In this document: positions 1 to 10,000 of the stretch, one piece after another
Layout: every line of letters begins with the position of its first letter
Position numbering within the stretch: the stretch's first letter is position 1
Assembly (NCBI RefSeq): GCF_900107695.1
Contig: NZ_FNQP01000002.1
Location: 1-64,000 of the forward strand
Direction of reading: 5' to 3'
Origin: Thiothrix caldifontis
GTDB taxonomy: Bacteria > Pseudomonadota > Gammaproteobacteria > Thiotrichales > Thiotrichaceae
DNA length: 64,000 nt
Made by a program: the position numbers and the translations under genes
Notes under the pieces: model-generated
What the model was told of the DNA's origin: nothing
Databases searched by the model: none
What the model saw: the letters and a program-made list of their open reading frames with translations, nothing else

Positions 1-237
1 GGGTAAAACGTTTGTCCAGTCCCTGTGGACTAATGGGGAGCTGTTGGAAGGCGGCTGTCCGACTTAATCCATCCAATGTGCTGGCAGGATTGCCCATCCA
101 GCCAAACACCAAGCTGCGGATGAAGTTCGAGCCGCTGAGTTTGCGCTGGCGTTGAATGAAGCCGCTTTTTTTGCTAACGCGTCCGCTTTTTCATACAAGA
201 TGGCTTGCAATGCGGTGGCTACTTTTGTCAGTATCAA
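1..237 (-). mobile_element. IS4-family transposase N-terminus, cut by window edge and frameshifted
   Basis: Reading leftward, a TTG codon at 237 with an AAGGAG ribosome site opens a frame beginning LILTKVATALQAILYEKADA. From about 165 to the window edge the protein continues only in the -1 frame, as GFIQRQRKLSGSNF and then LVFGWMGNPAS and SPQGLDKRFT, which is the usual N-terminal region of IS4-type transposases. The switch falls on a run of seven A (166-172 on the top strand as T). The zero frame meets a stop within about 35 codons. Either one A has been lost from an original run of eight, making this a pseudogene, or the run A-AAA-AAA works as a -1 slippery site. The catalytic DDE residues lie outside the window. 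The outer end of the element is probably near 260-300, where the neighbouring ORF ends. Confidence 0.7.
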
Positions 238-288
238 TGCGCGGTCTCCTTGTCGAAGTCGATCTATTCGGTGTGCAAAACTAATAGC

Positions 289-561
289 CTACCAGAGAGG
301 GAGACCGCTTTCGCGGGTTAAAGTTGATGCGTATAGGGCACTGATTTGCCCACCCTTGAATTCAACCCGTTTCAATTCAAGCACGGAATCTTCGCCAAGG
401 GCGATTTCTTGAGCAGATTGTCGGTTGAATCTGGCATGGTTGTATCCTTCAGGGTGGTCTGGAACAGGAGATATGACGACTTGCTTAGGATAGCATAGTT
501 GGATGGTGTCTAACCTTAGAACGGTGGTAGGTGCATCCACCGTGAATATGCGCGGGGACAC
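289..561 (-). CDS. Hypothetical protein, probably truncated by the adjacent IS
   Basis: A 90-residue frame starting with GTG at 561. I do not recognise the family. It is rich in beta-type residues, has a conserved-looking segment VPDHPEGYNHARFNRQ in the middle, and ends in ESGLPLW directly beside the presumed end of the IS4-like element. The stop codon lies within or next to the IS end, so the original protein was probably longer. No clear ribosome site lies at the usual distance; an AGGTGGAG sits about 18 bases upstream. It could be non-coding, but codon use is even and the opposite frame (152-412) has no better claim. Low certainty. Confidence 0.35.
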   Translation of the reverse strand: MSPRIFTVDAPTTVLRLDTIQLCYPKQVVISPVPDHPEGYNHARFNRQSAQEIALGEDSVLELKRVEFKGGQISALYASTLTRESGLPLW

Positions 562-710
562 AAGCCTACGTAAGTATTCACTCCACCTGTATGCCGCACC
601 ATCTCACTTGCCTGAATTTTATGCTAAAATAAAAAAATACTCACATAAATTAAATAAGTTGATCACGATTTACTTATTGTCTAACCACATAACATTGCGA
701 GGTACGACTC

Positions 711-2729
711 ATGAATCAGGCAAATGTAAAACGGACAAAAATAATTATATCAACCAAAAGAGACGTCAGGCTTCATCGTAAGAACAAGGCAAGAGTCGGC
801 CTTGAGTTCTTAGCTAACACTCACCCTGCCATTCGGGAACACTTGGCTAGTGCAACTGATTTGCCAACGTTTATTAAATCGGCTGATTCTTTGAATCTTA
901 CAGAGCGCAAACAAATTGTTGAGCAAGCTCTCATTTTGTTCAATGATAACTATGTGCACTTGCCGTTTAAAAGGGCAATGCATGGCGTTAATCCTGTTCA
1001 AAAATTACACTTACTGAAACATCGTCTTGACCAAACCATAGAGACTGAATTGGATCACTCATGGTCATTTCATGATGAGATGTTAAAAATTTTTAACTCT
1101 GTTAGGGATATACACACTAATTATCTATTACCTAGCCCATTCACCGACAAATTTGCTTTTTTACCATTCCAAATTGAAGAATACTTTGAAAACAACAAGC
1201 CCCATTACATTGTTACTCACATTATTCAAGGTTTTTCACATCCATATTTTAAAATAGGTGTCGAAATTCAGACATGGAATGGCGTTCCTATTATGCGTGC
1301 CATAGCCTTATCCGCAGATATGCATACTGGGAGTAATTTAGCAGCCCGTCATGTTCATGGTATCGACGGGTTAACGATTCGCCCATTGATTGTTGCGCCT
1401 ATGCCAGATGCTTTATGGGTTATTGTTGAATATACTGATCTTGATGGCATCCAACGTGAGTTGAAACATAATTGGATTGTGGCGACATTTATGCCAGATC
1501 TTGCCGGGATTGATGCTGGCTCATTGAGCACAAGCGCAGTTTCTATAGGAGAAGATTTACAAGCCGAACTTACCCACCAAGCCAAAAAGATGCTCTTTGC
1601 ACCAACAGCAGTGGCAACAGAAAAAGGGGAAGTGTTGCCCCATGACACATCTGCCAGTCAAACTATTCCGACGTTAATGAAGGGGATTCTTCATGCAAAG
1701 AGCGTCGATACCTCATCGGGGCTATTTGGGTATATCCGAATCTTTTCTTTTAATGTTGAAAATCCTCATGCATTTATCAGTGAGTTTGTTCGCTTAGTTG
1801 AGTCACTACCACAAAAGGGGTTAATTATAGATGTTCGCGGCAATGGGGGAGGACATATTTGGGCTAGTGAAGGTCTTCTACAGTTACTAACTCCAACGGA
1901 TATATCACCAGAGCCAATGCAGTTCATTAATACAGCCTTAAACCTGCGCATTTGTAAACGACATCAAGCAAGCTTACTAGGTGAAATTGATCTTGGAGCA
2001 TGGATTCCATCAATCTTGCAATCAGTGGAAACTGGTGCCACATACTCATCTGCTTTCCCAATTACTCCTGTGGATTTTGCAAATCAAATTGGTCAGAAAT
2101 ATTATGGCCCAGTCGTACTAATCACTGATGCACGCTGCTACAGCGCGACAGACATATTTGCGGCTGGCTTTCAGGATCATGAAATTGGTCATATTCTTGG
2201 AGTAGATGCCAATACCGGAGCAGGCGGTGCCAATGTTTGGAGACATAGCTTCTTGAAAGAGTTGCTAGAGACGCCTCAACCATCGGATCCTGAAACACCC
2301 TATAAAAGTTTACCCAAGGGGGCTGATATGCGAGTTGCTATCCGCCGTTCACTTAGGGTTGGCAAACAATCAGGCACACCCATTGAAGATTTAGGGATTA
2401 AACCAGATTCACGCCATCACATGACAAGAGACGATTTACTAGACGGCAATATAGATCTTATCAACAAAGCTGGAGAAATTCTTTCCAGTATGCCAATCCA
2501 TCAATTAAATGTAAAATTTAGAAATAATCAAGGAACAGCCACTATTCACGTAGAAACTATCGGACTCACACGTCTCGATATTTATATTGATGGCCGCCCC
2601 ATTCATAGCATTGATGTTATTGATGGCATTCAGTCACTTACCATTTCAATTCCTCACTCAGCAACGTTGCTAGAATTTGCTGGCTTTGAAGACAATGAAT
2701 ATGTAGCTGCCAAAATGATTGATCTTTGA
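711..2729 (+). CDS. S41-family (C-terminal processing type) peptidase
   Basis: A 672-residue protein with the S41 peptidase core in its second half: LIIDVRGNGGGH (about residues 365-380), then YGPVVLITDARCYSATDIF with the presumed nucleophile Ser478, followed by GHILGVDANTGAGG. In classical CtpA/Prc enzymes a catalytic Lys follows the Ser by about 25 residues; here that position is Gly/Ala, so it may use a tricorn-like or other catalytic set, or be inactive. No signal peptide or membrane segment is visible, so a cytoplasmic location is inferred. No PDZ domain is obvious in the N-terminal 300 residues. ATG at 711 follows a GAGG at a normal distance. It stands alone on this strand and converges on the caspase/CHAT cluster. 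Its DNA is more AT-rich than most of the window. Confidence 0.75.
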   Translation: MNQANVKRTKIIISTKRDVRLHRKNKARVGLEFLANTHPAIREHLASATDLPTFIKSADSLNLTERKQIVEQALILFNDNYVHLPFKRAMHGVNPVQKLHLLKHRLDQTIETELDHSWSFHDEMLKIFNSVRDIHTNYLLPSPFTDKFAFLPFQIEEYFENNKPHYIVTHIIQGFSHPYFKIGVEIQTWNGVPIMRAIALSADMHTGSNLAARHVHGIDGLTIRPLIVAPMPDALWVIVEYTDLDGIQRELKHNWIVATFMPDLAGIDAGSLSTSAVSIGEDLQAELTHQAKKMLFAPTAVATEKGEVLPHDTSASQTIPTLMKGILHAKSVDTSSGLFGYIRIFSFNVENPHAFISEFVRLVESLPQKGLIIDVRGNGGGHIWASEGLLQLLTPTDISPEPMQFINTALNLRICKRHQASLLGEIDLGAWIPSILQSVETGATYSSAFPITPVDFANQIGQKYYGPVVLITDARCYSATDIFAAGFQDHEIGHILGVDANTGAGGANVWRHSFLKELLETPQPSDPETPYKSLPKGADMRVAIRRSLRVGKQSGTPIEDLGIKPDSRHHMTRDDLLDGNIDLINKAGEILSSMPIHQLNVKFRNNQGTATIHVETIGLTRLDIYIDGRPIHSIDVIDGIQSLTISIPHSATLLEFAGFEDNEYVAAKMIDL

Positions 2730-2810
2730 TCAACCATTAAGATAAAAAAGCCGATCGATGTTTTTCAATGATACCATTGTTGAGAAACACCGATAGCCAT
2801 ACTAATGTTC

Positions 2811-3356
2811 CTAAAGAACCTTACCGCATATTTTTTTACATAATTCTTTTAATGGATCGTTGCTGTCGGCTGGTGTTACGGGTGGCCCCCCTAATAATGC
2901 AAGAGATGCATGGGTAACTGTCTTTTTCTCAATATTAAGTGACAACATATTTCTATAGTGACAGTTAATAGTCAACATAAGTTCTAGAAAATCTTCTTTC
3001 CAACCCATCAATTTTTCATCCGCCATTGTTATTTGGCAATTTTCCTGTCTCGTTAAGGAAATCAAGGATATTTTTAAGTATTGTATATAATCGTCATGAG
3101 TTTTCTTAATTAAATCAATTTCTTGATATAATTCCCTTATATCAATAAGTAACTCATCTCTGTTGGCTACCCCCTCGGGAATACACTTAATGGGGTCTGT
3201 ACTTTCCTCTACCTCTCTTTCTAAAATAGGGTATGTTGCCTTCGCTTCTTCATAGTATTCTTTTAATTGCTCTATTTTCTCCGACTCTATCCTTGAGGTG
3301 TCAATATTGGGAATCGGGTTTTTGATGAATACATTCTTCATTCTGTCATTTTCCAT
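2811..3356 (-). CDS. Small helical protein, last gene of the caspase/CHAT cluster
   Basis: About 181 residues, not recognised. It looks mostly alpha-helical and charged, with possible coiled coil (ESEKIEQLKEYYEEAKATYP and a later IDIRELYQEIDLIKK), then a less polar C-terminal stretch THASLALLGGPPV followed by a Cys-containing tail KELCKKICGKVL. No signal peptide. The ATG at 3356 is preferred because AAGGAG stands 8 bases before it; a GTG at 3365 would overlap the previous stop. The ribosome site lies in the end of the CHAT-STAND gene, so the two are probably translationally coupled. Because CHAT proteases often have a dedicated target encoded next door, it could be a substrate or adaptor, but that is inference only. 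It is not recognisably a gasdermin. Base composition is AT-rich, like the end of the neighbouring gene. Confidence 0.7.
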   Translation of the reverse strand: MENDRMKNVFIKNPIPNIDTSRIESEKIEQLKEYYEEAKATYPILEREVEESTDPIKCIPEGVANRDELLIDIRELYQEIDLIKKTHDDYIQYLKISLISLTRQENCQITMADEKLMGWKEDFLELMLTINCHYRNMLSLNIEKKTVTHASLALLGGPPVTPADSNDPLKELCKKICGKVL

Positions 3357-3361
3357 GGTGG

Positions 3362-5998
3362 TCACTCCTTGTCTTCTGTCAGGATTTCATACAGGCAGGT
3401 ATCATTATCAGTCAGTGTTGTTGCGAGATATTTTTTCGAAAGGTGGCTTTTCAAATGCTCTACAGTGATTATTGCCGTTTTATCCCCTTGGCAATGTTTT
3501 ATTGCGTATGCGTGCATTAAATAATAAATAGCTTTATAATACATATCTTGCTTATTTAGTTTATTATCATAAGCATCATAGTCATTTATTTTTTCGAGCA
3601 ATACTTTTCCATATATTATAGCATGGTCATTATCTGCTGTTTTTTCATTAGTTGTTCTGATTTTTACAACTGCTCTCATTAAAAATAAATTGGCAAGCAT
3701 TTCGTACTTAAAAATTAAATATCTTTTATTAATTTTCTCATCTTCTATTGCTTCTAATTCCTTGCCCATGATAATAAGACTATCTTTTATTGCAATGTCC
3801 TTGTTTCTTGAGTTTTCCTTAAATTCACCAGATACTAAGCTATATTTTTTATTAATATCATCAATCTTATTCTCAATTTGTATATCTGGAAGCTGTATTG
3901 CAAGAAAAATTAAAAGAATGGATATAACAAAAATAGATATTAGTGCAGTTAAATTATAGATATTTTTATACCGATAATGTTTGCGACTTTTCTGAATGAT
4001 GGCTGATTCAACCCTGTCCTGCTGCCAGTTAATAGTTCCGTATTGACCTTTTTCTATCATTTTCAAAGCAAAACTGTCCAATACAGGTTCTTTCCTCTCC
4101 CCTGTCACAGCTCTATCAGACCAGTTTTTTTTCCACTCATTTAATAATCGACGGGCTTTTTGTCCTGGAAGCTCAGACTCAGCAAAGCGAGTAGCAATGA
4201 GCTGTGCAATAGTATCATGGGCAAGACGGGTCTTCGTAAGGGTATCATTGTCTTTATCCGACTGAGGCTCAATAATCAGGTAACGGTTTTTTAAGGCTAT
4301 TAGCAAAGGCAAACGATAATCGACATGGCTATATAAGTTGTCATATTCTTTGTAATGAAGTGTTTTGGCTGTATTTTGAGGAGTAACATGACTGTGGAGT
4401 ACATCCAGTAATAGACCACTATTTTTGGCAGATTTCCCCCAAGCTTCCTTATCGGCAATATCTTGCACTTGTTGATCTAGATAGTTTTCTAGGAGCAGAC
4501 CAGTTTTTTGCTCCTCCAGATATAACTTCTCATTCCAAATGCGATGCTCATGCTTTTCGACCCTCTGCCATAATTTAGACAAAATAATTTGCAAAGTTGG
4601 TGTGATATTGGAGTTTTTATCTTTTAATAAATCATCTGCGATTTGCTCAGCGAGCCTGTTGTCTTCTGTATTTTCAATTTCCAGACGGTATTTGTCATAC
4701 AAGTAATGAACTTTAGCAGGTGCTTCAATTATCTCGATAATTGCCTGTTTATTCAAAGGGGGCAGAAAGTATTTCCAACAATCAAGCTTATACTGTTCAC
4801 ATGCATATTCGAGTTCTGAATACCACTCCTTGCGTATGCACAGAATGGCTTTTGTCTTTCCATCCAACGGGTAAAGCAAGTTGTGCAGAACTGTCAGTAA
4901 TTCTTGCAGACGGTCAGGGATAATGTGAGCCGGATTGTCCCCACTGTACTGAAGAAAAATTTCCTCCATTTGGTCGATGATCCAAACTGTTGCCAAAACA
5001 CTGTTTGTAGCTGGCAAGTCATTGCGCACATTGAGTGTTTCATCCTTGCCAAAAATCTGTATGCCTAAACTGTATTTTGGATCATATTCGCTGTAGCGGA
5101 AATAATGTAGTGTCTGCCCTCGACTCAACAGACGTGGTATTAGTCCTGCCTTCAGGAAAGAGGACTTACCAACCCCTGTCCCACCATGTAACAAGATCAC
5201 TGGTTCTGGCTTATCTAGTGCATTCAGAATATCCAGAGTTGCCTGGCAGCGTCCGAAAAATATTTCGGCATCACTTTCTGTGTAGTAATACAGATTCTTG
5301 AAGGGTTTGGCTGGTAGTACGCCACCATGTAGCAGGGACGGTAGCCGGTTACATGGATTTGCCGCTTCTTCCAGCCGCCAGCCACCTCCCGTCGAAAATT
5401 CCCGGATCCACGCCCAATCCTGACTGGCTGCATCCTGATTTATAGCCAGTGAGCGGTATTGCTGCCCCCAACTGGTTTGTACATCGCTACATGCCTGTTC
5501 ATAAGCACATGCCACGCTTAACCCTTGTTCTGCCAAGGCGCTGAAAAAACCCTCACTGAAATCTTGTGCCGTTTTATCCCCGATGGATTGCCGCGTACCA
5601 ATCACATTCGGAATACCAACGTCCACCAACGCCTTGACCAAGCGGACATTGTTACAACCATTAAGGAAAACCAACTGCAATTGACTACATTCATTGAGTT
5701 TGGTGGCAAGCCCCTCGGCATACACAGTGCCTTCATCCAGTTGCAACAGCCTTGTGCCGGAATGCCCAGCAAAGTGCAAAATCACCAGCCGCTCACGGTC
5801 GATATTCAGTGCATCAATCACACCTGCGACCGTGCTGTAATCAAGTTCTTTCACCTCAAGATTCAGTTGTTCAGCAACAGGCTTCAATAGATGGCTCAGG
5901 CGCTGCCGTTCTTTGGGGATATTTTCAAGGTATGCAATCCTATCGTTGGCAAACACCAGTAGAATTAAGGGTCTGGTGTCATTGCCGCTTTGCCTCAT
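3362..5998 (-). CDS. CHAT protease - STAND NTPase fusion with C-terminal membrane anchor
   Basis: About 878 residues. Residues 1-200 form a CHAT (caspase-like) peptidase domain: VILHFAGHSG gives catalytic His79 and VFLNGCNN gives Cys115, followed by the typical IGTRQSIGD and FSEGFFSALAE segments. A novel-STAND-type NTPase follows: FFGR at about 248, Walker A GGTGVGKSS near 272-280, Walker B-like VWIIDQMEEIF near 338-348. A single hydrophobic helix (about 683-703, ISIFVISILLIFLAIQL) precedes a roughly 175-residue AT-rich C-terminal region, which could be the sensing part. In related systems the NTPase oligomerises on a trigger and activates the protease; the membrane anchor suggests a membrane-bound sensor. 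The start overlaps the stop of the SGNH hydrolase (TGATG), so it belongs to the same transcript. No obvious TPR or WD repeats are seen. Confidence 0.85.
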   Translation of the reverse strand: MRQSGNDTRPLILLVFANDRIAYLENIPKERQRLSHLLKPVAEQLNLEVKELDYSTVAGVIDALNIDRERLVILHFAGHSGTRLLQLDEGTVYAEGLATKLNECSQLQLVFLNGCNNVRLVKALVDVGIPNVIGTRQSIGDKTAQDFSEGFFSALAEQGLSVACAYEQACSDVQTSWGQQYRSLAINQDAASQDWAWIREFSTGGGWRLEEAANPCNRLPSLLHGGVLPAKPFKNLYYYTESDAEIFFGRCQATLDILNALDKPEPVILLHGGTGVGKSSFLKAGLIPRLLSRGQTLHYFRYSEYDPKYSLGIQIFGKDETLNVRNDLPATNSVLATVWIIDQMEEIFLQYSGDNPAHIIPDRLQELLTVLHNLLYPLDGKTKAILCIRKEWYSELEYACEQYKLDCWKYFLPPLNKQAIIEIIEAPAKVHYLYDKYRLEIENTEDNRLAEQIADDLLKDKNSNITPTLQIILSKLWQRVEKHEHRIWNEKLYLEEQKTGLLLENYLDQQVQDIADKEAWGKSAKNSGLLLDVLHSHVTPQNTAKTLHYKEYDNLYSHVDYRLPLLIALKNRYLIIEPQSDKDNDTLTKTRLAHDTIAQLIATRFAESELPGQKARRLLNEWKKNWSDRAVTGERKEPVLDSFALKMIEKGQYGTINWQQDRVESAIIQKSRKHYRYKNIYNLTALISIFVISILLIFLAIQLPDIQIENKIDDINKKYSLVSGEFKENSRNKDIAIKDSLIIMGKELEAIEDEKINKRYLIFKYEMLANLFLMRAVVKIRTTNEKTADNDHAIIYGKVLLEKINDYDAYDNKLNKQDMYYKAIYYLMHAYAIKHCQGDKTAIITVEHLKSHLSKKYLATTLTDNDTCLYEILTEDKE

Positions 5999-6999
5999 CA
6001 CCGAATCCCCGCCACAAACGCATCCACAATCCTCGTATACCCCGCCGTATTCGGATGCATATCATCAAACCAGTACCCATCTTGCGTCAAACCACGGCAA
6101 TTGATAAACGTCACTTGTGGAAACTGGGCAGCAGCCTCCTGAATCCGCTGGTTCAACAAATCCATCATCGGGCTGAGAATGCCCCGCATCCTCTCCTCAG
6201 GAATATGCTTGGCGGTCAAATGCTGCCCGATATACTGGCTTTCCTCGGTGGGTTTAGGGTAGTCGTAGCCATACACCAGAATTTTCACATCCGGCTTGCG
6301 TGCCAAAACCTCCCGGATCAGCGCGGCATAAGTATCCCGAATCCAGACCAGCAAGTTATGCCCCGCCGGGTTCAGGTAATCATTGACCGCCCGACTGGGG
6401 TGGTAAGGGTGGACAATATTGCGCAAATTGACCTGCAAATCATTCCCCCCCGCACTCAGCAAAAAATACTGCGGCTGAAAGCTGTCAATAACCGTCAGGT
6501 ATTCCTTGCGCTGGTAAATCTGCCCCAAGGTGTCACCCCAATGCGCAATATTCTTCACCTCCAGACCGGGGCGGTGCTGGAGCTGTGTGCCAATCGCCTT
6601 AGGAAACAGTCGCGGCAACAGGAAAATGCCCGGAATTTCCGGTAAGCGACACCACGAATCCCCCTCCACCAACACCCGAATGGCATCCAGTGATTTGGGC
6701 GTATCCAGCGCATCGCCCGGCAACAACACCAGATTAGCCGGGTCATCCCCCTCCTCTGGAATCTGCGCCGTGTCACCCTGCGGATTGACCAGCAGCAAAT
6801 CCTGCAAGGCTTCATTCAAGCGCTGGTCAACGTCATAACCGGGTGGCAAACCCTCCACCGCCACTTCCGGCTTGATGCGCAGCTTGATGACGGGTGAAGT
6901 CGGGTCAAGCTCCACATAATCCCGCAGCGCCGAGCCGTTCGTACCCGCAAGGTTGTTGATCAGGTGTTCCAGTTCAGTAAACGTAACCGTCGTGTTCAT
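5998..6999 (-). CDS. SGNH/GDSL-type hydrolase with N-terminal extension
   Basis: About 333 residues. The SGNH blocks are visible: VEGDSW (Ser115, block I), LSAGGNDLQ (Asn186, block III) and WFDDMHPNTAGY (Asp312 and His315, block V). These enzymes cleave esters of lipids, sugars or peptidoglycan acetyl groups; the substrate here cannot be told. Residues 1-110 are an extra domain of unknown type, acidic in part, with a TFTELEHLINNLAG start that may be an interaction module. No signal peptide, so the enzyme probably acts inside the cell unless exported otherwise. ATG at 6999 is chosen because AGGAG stands 8 bases ahead; an upstream ATG at 7020 is less likely. It lies between the caspase fusion (21-base gap) and the CHAT-STAND gene (overlap). 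Confidence 0.85.
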   Translation of the reverse strand: MNTTVTFTELEHLINNLAGTNGSALRDYVELDPTSPVIKLRIKPEVAVEGLPPGYDVDQRLNEALQDLLLVNPQGDTAQIPEEGDDPANLVLLPGDALDTPKSLDAIRVLVEGDSWCRLPEIPGIFLLPRLFPKAIGTQLQHRPGLEVKNIAHWGDTLGQIYQRKEYLTVIDSFQPQYFLLSAGGNDLQVNLRNIVHPYHPSRAVNDYLNPAGHNLLVWIRDTYAALIREVLARKPDVKILVYGYDYPKPTEESQYIGQHLTAKHIPEERMRGILSPMMDLLNQRIQEAAAQFPQVTFINCRGLTQDGYWFDDMHPNTAGYTRIVDAFVAGIR

Positions 7000-7019
7000 G
7001 CCGCATTCTCCTGAAAACA

Positions 7020-10000
7020 TTACTCACGCAATTGCTGGGCAATCTTCTGCACCGCCGCCGGGTCAGCAAAATAGGACAGGTGGTCACACTGCACCGGCTC
7101 AACCGTGACTGCCGCCTGCCATACCGGGTTGAACTGCACCATGCTGCCATGCCCCACCGCCATGTCGTTGGCTTCCTTAAACAGCTTTTCCGTTAACAAG
7201 TCGTAAGCAGCGAGTTTGGTACGTTGCCCCAAGTAGGCTAACAATGTGCTAAGCCGCGCTGTATGCCTGCCGGGGGCAATCATTTGCCCACTGGTATCCC
7301 CTGCCACCACCCGGTAACGCACATTGGTGGGTTCCGCCGCATTTGCCAGTTCATGGATGAAATCACTGTCCGGCGCGAGTTGATCAAGGGTGTTATCGAC
7401 CGCATCCAGCAATTTCATTAGTGCCGCGACCACCACACCACCCACCGCTACTGTGGTCAGGCCATTCAAGATAGCGACCAGATTGCTGTACGCCCAAGTT
7501 TTAAGGACGGCATAACCGTGCTCTTTGAAAGACGCCAGCGGCGAACCACCATTGGGCGTGCCGACCATCACCAGCGTATTGACGAGCTGATCACCCCCCT
7601 CACGTTCGATAAACCAACGTGCCACCAGCCCCCCCATCGAATGGGCGAGGATGTCGAGGCGTTTGCCACCCTCTGGCGTAATCCCGGCCTGTTCCAACTG
7701 GGCTTTCAAAGCTTTGGCAACGTCTTGAATACGGGTATTGAGGTTTTCGTAATCAAAGGTCAGGATCAGGTCATACGCTGCGCCCAACGGCGCTTGCCCC
7801 GCACTGTGGACGAGGTTGACGCAACCCACCATAGCGCTGCTGTGACCGATAATGCCGTGAATCAGCAATAGGATGCGTTGGGCATCCTTAGCTTTGGCGA
7901 CAACTGTGGGTTTATCGTGGGTATAGCCCTCTAGTCTGGCGGGGTCATTGGGGGCAAAACGCGGTGTCCCCAGCACGTGAATTTCCTCATCAATCCGCAG
8001 CAAGTCACGGTAAACCAGTTTGCGGAACAAGACTTTCAGAGCGCTGCCAAGGCTTTTGGTGCCATCATCCGGGGTGGTTGCTGCTGCTTCTGGCAAGCTT
8101 TCGATACGGATAAAAGTACGCCCATCCTCCCCTGTTGTGGCATAACCCAGTGGCAAAAAGAACTGGTTTGCACTGTCATAAACATAGGGGATGATCTGCT
8201 CACCCGCAGCCAGAGGCTGGTTGATGGAAAGTGTGAGTGGATTCGCTGGGGAAACAGCCGCCGCATCACGGGTGAGATAAATATCCAGCGCATCCAGCCC
8301 CAAATCCGCGCCGCGCCCATCGCTAAACGTAAACACACTGGCATCAGCGCTGAGTACGCTTGGTTCGTAGACGGTTTGTGCCATGCCCCGGCTATTTTCC
8401 TGATGTGCCGTTGTCAGGCGCACCATCCCCCGAAAGGCAGGATGTGGCTCAATGTATACCGCGTGATTGCCAACTTGCAGCAACAGTTCGGCATCCTGTT
8501 CCGGGACAGCCTTGCTTTCCTGTGGGCGGATCACCGTCAGATTGATGACTTTGCTCGTCCAATCCGTGGGTGCTGCGGAAACCTCGTCACCTAATGAACG
8601 AAAGTGGGAGTCAAACGCCAGTTGTTCCAAACTGTTCATCAAAGCGCGTGTACCCGCCGCTTTGCCGTCATACAATTGCAACCCCGGCTGGTTTAACAGA
8701 CTGGAATCAAAAACGCTTTCACAAACAATCAGTTTAAGGGAATCCTGAATACGGGTAATGCCTTGTGTCAGCAATTCATCCTTGATTTTGAGGGGGATGA
8801 CTTTACCTTCGCGGGCTTTGACCTTGGGCTGGGCTTTGAGCTGGTTTTCCTGATCGGAACCTTCATGGCTAAGCCAACCACCACTCGCCAACACATTGGA
8901 AACCTCCCCGGTGCTGCCATCGAAATACAGCAAGGCATAATACAACGGGGGCTGGTTAGGCTTAAGGCGCAGTTCCAGATGAAAACGGGGTTGCTCCCAT
9001 TGCGAGCCGTTAAACGCATACTTTAAGGTGACATCCTCATTTATGTATTCCTGACCGTCGTAAGTCACCACCATCTCAACCGGATCACCCAACCGGGTTT
9101 GCGGATTGTGCAAATCCCGTTTCTGCTGCCAACGCACCAGCGCCGCCGCCTGTTCCAACACCTTCAAGGCATCATCCGCCTTTTTAAACAGCGGGCGTGT
9201 ATCGCTGGTTTGGGTCAGGTAATACGCGCCCGCCTGCGCATGGACAATATAATGCGCTTCACCATGTTGCTCCTCCTCCTTGAGAAAACAACCGGGATCA
9301 GCCGGTGATTCCCCGGCTTGCAGAATGGCGCGTGCCTCCTGAAGACTGCTGGCATCACCCTGCAAACGTATGGCTGTTTTGGCAAAATGCTGGCGGGTAA
9401 TAATAGCGGTATAGGGCTGGTCAGCCACCTTCAACACCGAGGCATCTTTAATCAGCAAGGTGCTGTTGAAACTGCCTGCCTGCTGGATGCGTGCCGTCGT
9501 CAGGCAAGTATCCGGTTTGCCAATAGCAGCGTCTTTGCCAAACAACGCCAACTCATCCCCTGAATGCAAACCGTGCATCATGCCCGCATCCAGTTTCCAC
9601 TCCCCCGCTTCCTGTGAAACCAGAATCCTTAACGACAGACGTTCCGCCCCCAACACCACTTGGGTAACATCCGCCCCAGCCACCGCCTCAATTTGCGGAA
9701 CCTGACTGAAGTTTTTGCTTTGCAGGCGCAAATGGATGTGGTTGCGCAATTCCTGATAACTGATCGGGTATTGCAAAGCAGACAGGGTTTCGCACAAGGC
9801 AAACGTAAACAGACCGTGTTTCTGGAATCCAGAGGACACCGAACCTTGTGCTTTCTCAATCGACACCTGAAAGTCCTGACAGCCCGACAGCAAAATGTGT
9901 TTGCCCGATGCCGGGATCAGGGTTTTGAGTTGTGCCTGATCTAGGGTTTTATCCACCTGTTGCCAGAAAATGAAACTATCGAGTGGGTATTCAGCCGTAT

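Noticed and set aside
5752-6645. Plus-strand 297-residue frame
   Set aside because: It lies opposite the CHAT and SGNH genes, whose catalytic motifs show the true coding strand.
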